NCBI GenBank assembly: GCA_016927635.1
Contig: JAFGMJ010000103.1
Span: forward strand, 1-13,282
Origin: Actinomycetota bacterium
GTDB lineage: Bacteria; Actinomycetota; Humimicrobiia; Humimicrobiales; Humimicrobiaceae
Direction: 5' to 3'
Length of the DNA stretch: 13,282 nt
Under the pieces are notes generated by a model, which was not told the origin of the DNA, made no database searches, and was given only the letters and a program-made list of their open reading frames with translations. The translations under genes were made by a program, and so were the position numbers. Positions 8,383-13,282 of the stretch are shown here, in pieces; within the stretch, counting starts at the first letter, position 1; every line of letters begins with the position of its first letter.

Positions 8383-9475
8383 CATTGGACATTATTTTAA
8401 CACTTGGATGAATTATTATGCCATCGCCTATTATGCTCTTGGAACCAATGACTGCCTTTTCCAGCACTGAAGCTTTATCTTTTATCCTGGTATTAAAGCC
8501 TATTATTGCGCCTATTAGGGATGCATCCTTTCCTATATAACCACTTCCCCATTTAATTCCCCTGTACAGTACTGCCCTTTCATCAACAATAGTGTTGTCT
8601 CCAAGTATTATCGGGCCGAATAGCTTGGCTCCTTTTTTAATGGTGCAGTTATTGCCTATGCATACAGGAGGTATTATGACCACTTCCTCCTGTATCCGGC
8701 AGTTTTTACCTACCCATACCCCTTCCCTTATCTGTTTGCCGGGGATATTGACTTTGACTTTGCCCTCAAGGGCATCAAAATTTCCTTTCTGGTATTCGTC
8801 AAGATTGCCTACATCATTCCAGTACTGATTGTGTATAAAGCCGTAATAAGGAATCTGTTTTTCAAGTAAATCAGGAAATACATTCTTGCCAAAATCATAA
8901 AAAGTCTTTTCAGGTATATATTTAAAAATATCAGCTTCAAAAATGTATATGCCGCTGTTTGCAAGGTTTGACTTTTCCTCACCAGGCAGCGGTTTTTCCT
9001 GGAAACCGGTAATCTTTAATTCTTTGTCGGCAATGACTACCCCAAACTGGGATGGCTCCTCCACCTCAGTTAAGACAAGAGTGGCTATCCCGCCCTTTTG
9101 CCTGTGATAAGCAAGCACTGCTGAAAGGTCTATATCAGTCAAAGCGTCACCGCTTATTACAAGAAAAGTACTGTTTTCGAAAAAGCCTTCAACATTTTTT
9201 ACTCCTCCGGCTGTGCCCATCAAAGACTCTTCAAAAGAATAGACTATATTCAGGCCCCATTTCTGCCCCTCTCCAAAATGATTTTTTATAGCTTCAGGAT
9301 AATAATGCAGATTGCACACTATATCTGAATATCCGTGTTTTTTTAAAAGTTCTATTATATGTTCCATAACCGGTTTATTGACAATAGGCGCCATGGGTTT
9401 TGATATCAGGTCCGTAAGCGGCCGAAGCCTTGTTCCCAGCCCTGCTGCCAGGACCATTGCTTTTTGCTTATCCAT
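8369..9475 (-). CDS. NDP-sugar pyrophosphorylase (mannose-1-phosphate guanylyltransferase-like)
   Basis: Sugar-1-phosphate nucleotidyltransferase of 368 aa, making an NDP-sugar and pyrophosphate from NTP and sugar-1-P. The N-terminus has the signature LAAGLGTRLRPLT followed by KPM (about 9-28), then VNKPVMEHIIELLKKHG, very like the N-terminal half of actinobacterial/cyanobacterial pyrophosphorylase-phosphomannomutase fusions. Residues about 250-360 form hexapeptide repeats of a left-handed beta-helix (IGNNCTI, LGDNTIV and similar). GTP/mannose-1-P is the likeliest pair because phosphomannomutase and phosphomannose isomerase genes are nearby, but glucose-1-P with UTP or dTTP cannot be excluded. 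ATG start with GAGGAG eight bases upstream, 16 bases after mtnA. Confidence 0.87.
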   Translation of the reverse strand: MDKQKAMVLAAGLGTRLRPLTDLISKPMAPIVNKPVMEHIIELLKKHGYSDIVCNLHYYPEAIKNHFGEGQKWGLNIVYSFEESLMGTAGGVKNVEGFFENSTFLVISGDALTDIDLSAVLAYHRQKGGIATLVLTEVEEPSQFGVVIADKELKITGFQEKPLPGEEKSNLANSGIYIFEADIFKYIPEKTFYDFGKNVFPDLLEKQIPYYGFIHNQYWNDVGNLDEYQKGNFDALEGKVKVNIPGKQIREGVWVGKNCRIQEEVVIIPPVCIGNNCTIKKGAKLFGPIILGDNTIVDERAVLYRGIKWGSGYIGKDASLIGAIIGFNTRIKDKASVLEKAVIGSKSIIGDGIIIHPSVKIMSNEIIK

Positions 9476-9491
9476 TTAAAAACTCCTCGTT

Positions 9492-10583
9492 TTAAAAAAT
9501 ATTCTTTATATTTTCTGAAAAAGGCGGCACTATGGCACCTTTCTCTGTAATAATTGCAGATATATGCTCATTTGGAGTGACATCAAATGAAGGATTTTTA
9601 ACAGGCATATAGGGCGGTATCACATCATTGCCCATTATTTTCCTTACCTCGTCATCAGGACGGTTCTCTATAGGTATGGATGTGCCGTTTTCTGTATTTA
9701 AATCAATTGTTGAAACCGGCGCTGCAACATAAAAAGGTATGCTGTAATTTTTACAAAGCACTGACACTGCAAGCGTGCCAATTTTATTAGCAGTGTCCCC
9801 ATTTGCGGCTATCCTGTCTGCTCCGACAATAGCCATATCCACATGACCCTGCGAAATGAAAAAGGCCGACATATTGTCGGTTATGATAAAGAATGGTATG
9901 CGCTCGCGATGCAGTTCCCATGCTGTGAGCCTTGCACCCTGCAGATAAGGCCTGGTCTCATCTACTATGACATTTTTTACCATACCTGCGCTGTGAAGGC
10001 TTCTTATGACCCCGAGAGCGGTCCCATAACCTGCCGTTGCAAGAGCGCCTGCATTGCAATGCGTCAGTATATTATATTTTTCTATGCTTTTCTCATATAT
10101 TCTGAAAATACTGTCGCCAATGGCTTTGTTTATTTTTACATCTTCTTTTTCAATCTCTTCTGCCTGCGCCACTATTTTTTCTGTAAGTACATCTGAAGAT
10201 AAAGAATTTGTATAATTGTTTTTGCCTTCAATTATTTTTTTCATACGCTCAAGAGCCCAGAAAAGATTTACGGCAGTAGGGCGCGAAGAAGCAATAAGCT
10301 CGATTTTTGACAGCAAATAACTTTTAAAACCTGATATATCCGCCATATTTTTGCCTTGAAGGGCTGCAAGGGCTACTCCATATGCTGCTGTTACTCCTAT
10401 TGCCGGAGCGCCTCTTACAACCATATTCCTTATTGCTTCAAAAACATCTTCGGGGCTACGGCAAATTACATATGTCTCTTCAAATGGCAGTTTTCTCTGG
10501 TCTATGAGTTTTAAGGCTTTTCCATCCCATATAAGGGTGCTTACATTGAATTTTTCCGCAATATTTTTTTCTGCATCATTCAT
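9492..10583 (-). CDS. mtnA: S-methyl-5-thioribose-1-phosphate isomerase
   Basis: Isomerises methylthioribose-1-P to methylthioribulose-1-P in salvage of the methylthio group from MTA. From ATG 10583 the protein is 363 aa, normal for MtnA. Recognisable blocks are RGAPAIGVTAAYG at about 57-69, HCNAG with catalytic Cys176, VDETRPYLQGARLTAWEL at about 207-224, and GADRIAANGDTANKIGT with catalytic Asp256. The eIF2B-related ribose-isomerase subfamily (R15P isomerase) is the main alternative, but the HCNAG and NGDTANKIGT blocks favour MtnA. A longer reading from ATG 10631 would add 16 non-conserved residues and overlap ahcY; AGGTG upstream of 10583 supports the shorter form. It sits directly after ahcY, and no other methionine salvage gene is in the window. 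Confidence 0.92.
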   Translation of the reverse strand: MNDAEKNIAEKFNVSTLIWDGKALKLIDQRKLPFEETYVICRSPEDVFEAIRNMVVRGAPAIGVTAAYGVALAALQGKNMADISGFKSYLLSKIELIASSRPTAVNLFWALERMKKIIEGKNNYTNSLSSDVLTEKIVAQAEEIEKEDVKINKAIGDSIFRIYEKSIEKYNILTHCNAGALATAGYGTALGVIRSLHSAGMVKNVIVDETRPYLQGARLTAWELHRERIPFFIITDNMSAFFISQGHVDMAIVGADRIAANGDTANKIGTLAVSVLCKNYSIPFYVAAPVSTIDLNTENGTSIPIENRPDDEVRKIMGNDVIPPYMPVKNPSFDVTPNEHISAIITEKGAIVPPFSENIKNIF

Positions 10584-10612
10584 TTTTAAAACACCTGTGC
10601 ATATATTTAAAA

Positions 10613-11869
10613 TTATGTACCCAGCTCCCATGAATTGAGATATTTTTCCTGCTCTGGGGTCAGCCTGTCTATTTTAATACCCATACTTTTAAGCTTAAGC
10701 ACAGCAATATTTTTGTCAAGTTCTTCAGGCACAGGGTACACTTTTTTCTCAAGCGAATCGCTTTTTTCATAAATATATTTTACTGAAAGCGCCTGGTTTG
10801 CAAAACTCATATCCATGACGCTTGCCGGATGTCCTTCTGCGGCTCCAAGATTTACCAGCCTTCCCTCAGCAAGCACATTTATTTTCCTTCCGTCTTTCAT
10901 TATGTACTGCTGCACAAAAGGCCTGGCATTTACCACCTTTGCACTGTTATTCTTCAAATACTTAAGGTCTATTTCAGCATCAAAGTGCCCTGAATTTGCA
11001 ACTATTGCATTATCTTTGCATTTTTCAAGTATATTTTTTCCTATTACATTTAAATTGCCTGTAACAGAAAGAAAAACATCCCCGATTTTTGCAGCCTGTT
11101 TTGCATCCATCACATCAAAGCCGTCCATTTTCGCCTCAATTGCCTTAAAAGGATCTATTTCAAGCACTATTACGCTTGCCCCCATCCCCCTTGCCCGCAT
11201 TGCGACACCTTTTCCGCACCAGCCATAACCTATGACTACGAATTTTTTGCCTGCAAGAAGTATATTTGTGGACCTCAATATGCCGTCTATAGTGCTTTGC
11301 CCGGTGCCATAACGGTTATCAAAAAAATGCTTTGTCTTTGCATCGTTTACAGCGATTATGGGGTATTTTAAAACGCCTTTCTTTTCCATTGACTTAAGCC
11401 TTATAACGCCGGTTGTCGTCTCTTCTGTTCCGCCCAGCACATTATCTGCAAGCTCAGTCCTTTTGGAATGAACAGTTGATATAAGGTCAGCCCCATCGTC
11501 CATTGAAACTTGCGGCCTGCTGTCAAGCACGCTGTTTATATGCCCATAATATGTTGCATTGTCTTCCCCTTTTATTGCAAAAACCGATATGCCATAGTCC
11601 TTTACAAGCGAAGCTGCAACATCATCCTGCGTACTGAGGGGATTAGATGCGCAAAGGCTAACTTTGGCGCCACCGCTCTTTAGGGATATCATCAGGTTTG
11701 CAGTCTCGCTGGTCACATGCAGGCACGCCCCGACAATAAGTCCTTTAAGGGGCTTTTTCTCCTGGTATTCTTTACATATTCCTGCAAGTACCGGCATGTC
11801 TGTGCCCGCCCATGTTATTTTCTTTTTTCCTTCATCAGCAAGGCTGATATCCTTAATATCAAAATTCAT
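10613..11869 (-). CDS. ahcY: Adenosylhomocysteinase (S-adenosyl-L-homocysteine hydrolase), archaeal/Thermotoga type
   Basis: NAD-dependent enzyme splitting S-adenosylhomocysteine to adenosine and homocysteine, removing the inhibitor made by every SAM methyltransferase. From ATG 11869 it is 418 aa. Visible residues: His51 in [13 protein letters not shown], the DDGADL acid pair near 124-128, EETTTG at 149-154, catalytic Lys180 and Asp184 in [11 protein letters not shown], the NAD loop GYGWCGKG at 214-221, and GHFDAEID. It lacks the roughly 40-residue insertion of many bacterial/plant enzymes and the C-terminal Lys/Tyr tail of the human type; the GYGWCGKG loop and the [12 protein letters not shown] end are typical of archaeal and Thermotoga forms. 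A TTG start at 11896 would overlap the upstream gene; AGGAGA before ATG 11869 decides for the shorter form. Confidence 0.95.
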   Translation of the reverse strand: MNFDIKDISLADEGKKKITWAGTDMPVLAGICKEYQEKKPLKGLIVGACLHVTSETANLMISLKSGGAKVSLCASNPLSTQDDVAASLVKDYGISVFAIKGEDNATYYGHINSVLDSRPQVSMDDGADLISTVHSKRTELADNVLGGTEETTTGVIRLKSMEKKGVLKYPIIAVNDAKTKHFFDNRYGTGQSTIDGILRSTNILLAGKKFVVIGYGWCGKGVAMRARGMGASVIVLEIDPFKAIEAKMDGFDVMDAKQAAKIGDVFLSVTGNLNVIGKNILEKCKDNAIVANSGHFDAEIDLKYLKNNSAKVVNARPFVQQYIMKDGRKINVLAEGRLVNLGAAEGHPASVMDMSFANQALSVKYIYEKSDSLEKKVYPVPEELDKNIAVLKLKSMGIKIDRLTPEQEKYLNSWELGT

Positions 11870-11874
11870 AAATT

Positions 11875-11880
11875 TCTCCT
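11875..11880 (-). promoter_or_regulatory. Ribosome binding site fixing the ahcY start
   Basis: AGGAGA lies five bases before ATG 11869, within the 16-base gap after the isomerase stop. It supports the 418-residue start over the in-frame TTG 27 bases upstream. Confidence 0.75.
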
Positions 11881-11885
11881 TTTTA

Positions 11886-12959
11886 TTATTTATCAAGTTT
11901 TGAAAGTTGTGCTTTTAAAACTGCTATCCTGTCTACAGGTGTGGGGTCAGTATCGTAAAGAAATGCAAGATAAACACTTGCAATATCTCCAAGGTACATT
12001 ACTGAAAGAGCTTTTGCAAGCCCTGAGCTGCCTTCAGCTTTTATTTCGATTACATCATCAAAATTACCCCTTACAAGGCCAACAGTTGTATCTATTCTCA
12101 CTTTTATTTTTTCAGAAAACGCATCATCTTTGAAAACAATAAGTACCATTTTTTCTGTTATTTTGTCCAGGTTCTGCCATCCCACTGTTTCATTGTGATT
12201 AATTTCAGGAAATTCGCCCCAGAATGCAGGGCATTTTGCATTCTCATTTATTTCACATTTCCACCTGTAAGCAACTGCCGAAAGATAGCCGCTGACCCCG
12301 TATATGACCGGAAGCCTGTCATAAATCTGCACAGCAAGCTTTTTTGCAGGATTGCTTTCTGCAGGAGCCTGCCTGTTATAAATAGAAGTTTTTATCTTTA
12401 TAAGGTTTAGCGCCTCTTCAATATCATCCCCGGCAATACTTATTATTTTAAGACGGTCTAGAAGCAAAAGCGTGGTGAAAAAAAGATATCCTGAAGCGCC
12501 TCTTGGCTGATAGCCTCCAGGCAGCGCCACATGGCATTTACTGTTTTTTTCTGCAATTTCTTTAATGGCCCCGCCTGCTGAAACTGCAAGTAGCTCGCAT
12601 TTTCTTAAAAGAGCCTGCTTCAGGGCATTTATTGTCTCCTCAGTATTTCCGGAATAGCTTACTGCAATCACAAGCCAGCCTTCTTTTACAAAAAAAGGCA
12701 GATCGTAGCTTTTTACTACCTCAACAGGCATATCTGCCCTGTCCAGTATAAGGCTTTTTATTATATCGCCTGAAAATCCGCTGCCGCCCATGCCTAGCAC
12801 CGCTATACCTGCAAACGACCTGCCTTCAAGGCTGCTTATTTTTGCAGAGCGGGCAATGTCTTTAGCATGATTTAACTGGTTATAAAAATTTTCCTCGACA
12901 CCAAGCATATCCTGTTTGTCGAGCCTGCGTATTTTTTCAAGATCATCAAGGACTTCCAT
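11886..12959 (-). CDS. Bifunctional phosphoglucose/phosphomannose isomerase
   Basis: Interconverts glucose-6-P or mannose-6-P with fructose-6-P (357 aa). It belongs to the SIS-domain family first known from crenarchaea and also common in Actinobacteria, not the classic Pgi or zinc ManA families. The first SIS half shows [13 protein letters not shown] at about 53-65 and [11 protein letters not shown] at 99-109, the phosphate-binding loop. The catalytic set fits: Arg153 in QPRGAS, Glu239 in INENAK and His255 in EINHNE; the Glu-His spacing of 16 equals that of Pyrobaculum PGI/PMI (Glu203/His219). ATG start with AGGAAG just upstream. It follows the phosphomutase gene, so together they supply hexose-1-P for NDP-sugar synthesis. 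Confidence 0.92.
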   Translation of the reverse strand: MEVLDDLEKIRRLDKQDMLGVEENFYNQLNHAKDIARSAKISSLEGRSFAGIAVLGMGGSGFSGDIIKSLILDRADMPVEVVKSYDLPFFVKEGWLVIAVSYSGNTEETINALKQALLRKCELLAVSAGGAIKEIAEKNSKCHVALPGGYQPRGASGYLFFTTLLLLDRLKIISIAGDDIEEALNLIKIKTSIYNRQAPAESNPAKKLAVQIYDRLPVIYGVSGYLSAVAYRWKCEINENAKCPAFWGEFPEINHNETVGWQNLDKITEKMVLIVFKDDAFSEKIKVRIDTTVGLVRGNFDDVIEIKAEGSSGLAKALSVMYLGDIASVYLAFLYDTDPTPVDRIAVLKAQLSKLDK

Positions 12960-12975
12960 TTCTTCCTTTCTTTTA

Positions 12976-13015
12976 AAATAAAATAAATGCCTGTTTTGCC
13001 TGATATCTAACAGGC
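12976..13015 (-). terminator. Hairpin with alternative pairings after the phosphomutase gene
   Basis: On the minus strand GCCTGTT (13015-13009, overlapping the TAG stop) can pair with AACAGGC (12995-12989), followed by the T-rich ATTTATTTTATTTTA. The same GCCTG can instead pair with CAGGC at 13002-12998. The long-range form resembles a weak intrinsic terminator or attenuator just before the isomerase gene. Confidence 0.35.
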
Positions 13016-13282
13016 TTCAATTACTTTTTTGCCAAGTTCATGAAGATAGTCCAGTTTTTTTGAAGTGTCGCTCTCAGCATATATCCTTACAACATTTTCA
13101 GTGCCTGAAGGTCTTATCATTATCCAGCTCTTATCTTCAAAAAAATACTTATATCCGTCAAGTTTTAAAGGCTGCGTTGCACCGCCTGATTTTAAAGCAT
13201 CAGGTATTTTATTATCAAGCAAATTCTTAAGCTTCTGTTTTTTGTCATTTCCTATTTCATAATCACTGCGCCTGTAAAGGAA
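13007..13282 (-). CDS. Phosphoglucomutase/phosphomannomutase, C-terminal fragment (cut by window edge)
   Basis: Only the last 91 codons are in the window; the frame is open to the right edge, so the gene begins outside and a TTG at 13222 should not be taken as its start. The end carries the domain 4 phosphate-binding loop IRPSGTENVVRIYAE, diagnostic of the alpha-D-phosphohexomutase superfamily, which moves phosphate between C1 and C6 of hexoses. A preceding KYFFEDKSWIMIRPSGTE stretch fits the PMM/PGM class. Glucosamine- and phosphomannomutases share this loop, so substrate is not settled; the neighbouring phosphomannose isomerase favours mannose/glucose. It ends in TAG, 47 bases before the next gene. 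Confidence 0.85.
   Translation of the reverse strand, partial: FLYRRSDYEIGNDKKQKLKNLLDNKIPDALKSGGATQPLKLDGYKYFFEDKSWIMIRPSGTENVVRIYAESDTSKKLDYLHELGKKVIEAC

Noticed and set aside
9843..10196. 117-codon plus-strand open frame
   Set aside because: Lies fully inside mtnA in antisense; no recognisable domain.
10815..11228. 137-codon plus-strand open frame
   Set aside because: It is antisense to ahcY, with composition explained by the opposite gene and no family resemblance.
11717..12133. 138-codon plus-strand open frame spanning ahcY and PGI/PMI
   Set aside because: Leu/Phe/Gln-rich shadow of two conserved genes, crossing their boundary.
13007..13222. A free-standing 71-residue protein
   Set aside because: The frame continues to the window edge and matches the C-terminal domain of a phosphohexomutase, so it is the end of a larger gene.

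Overview
The window is a compact block of 13 genes, all read from the minus strand (right to left). It is moderately AT-rich, and no gap between genes exceeds about 90 bases. It looks like core chromosome of a bacterium of the Gram-positive/Terrabacteria type. The order comF, hpf, secA, prfB, ftsE, ftsX is the one familiar from Firmicutes and Actinobacteria. The upstream run phosphomannomutase, phosphoglucose/phosphomannose isomerase, S-adenosylhomocysteinase, then comF, resembles the actinobacterial manB to sahH to comF neighbourhood, but without mtrAB/lpqB. A low-GC, deep-branching actinobacterial relative is my best guess. The lineage is inference from gene order and composition only.

In transcription order, the right end (13282 to about 8369) is metabolic. 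It holds the 3' end of a phosphoglucomutase/phosphomannomutase, a bifunctional phosphoglucose/phosphomannose isomerase, an archaeal/Thermotoga-type S-adenosylhomocysteinase, methylthioribose-1-phosphate isomerase (mtnA), and an NDP-sugar pyrophosphorylase with a left-handed beta-helix tail. The sugar enzymes link fructose-6-P, hexose-6-P, hexose-1-P and NDP-sugar. The two middle genes recycle the SAM by-products SAH and, further down its pathway, MTA.

The middle (8318 to 6645) carries a ComF-family phosphoribosyltransferase-like protein, a small cold-shock-domain protein and a long-form ribosome hibernation factor. The left part (6630 to 59) carries secA, prfB, ftsE, ftsX and a membrane-anchored coiled-coil M23 peptidase. 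The last three form an apparent cell-wall-remodelling unit: the FtsEX transporter-like complex plus the hydrolase it probably controls.

The most notable element is prfB. It is split by an in-frame UGA at codon 24 inside the classic CTT-TGA-C +1 frameshift site, so its true span is 2937-4041 and not only the 3' open frame. The usual internal Shine-Dalgarno-like stimulator is very weak here. I saw no mobile elements, CRISPR arrays, tRNA or rRNA genes. No wholly new system is evident; this is a conserved housekeeping region with some unusual details.
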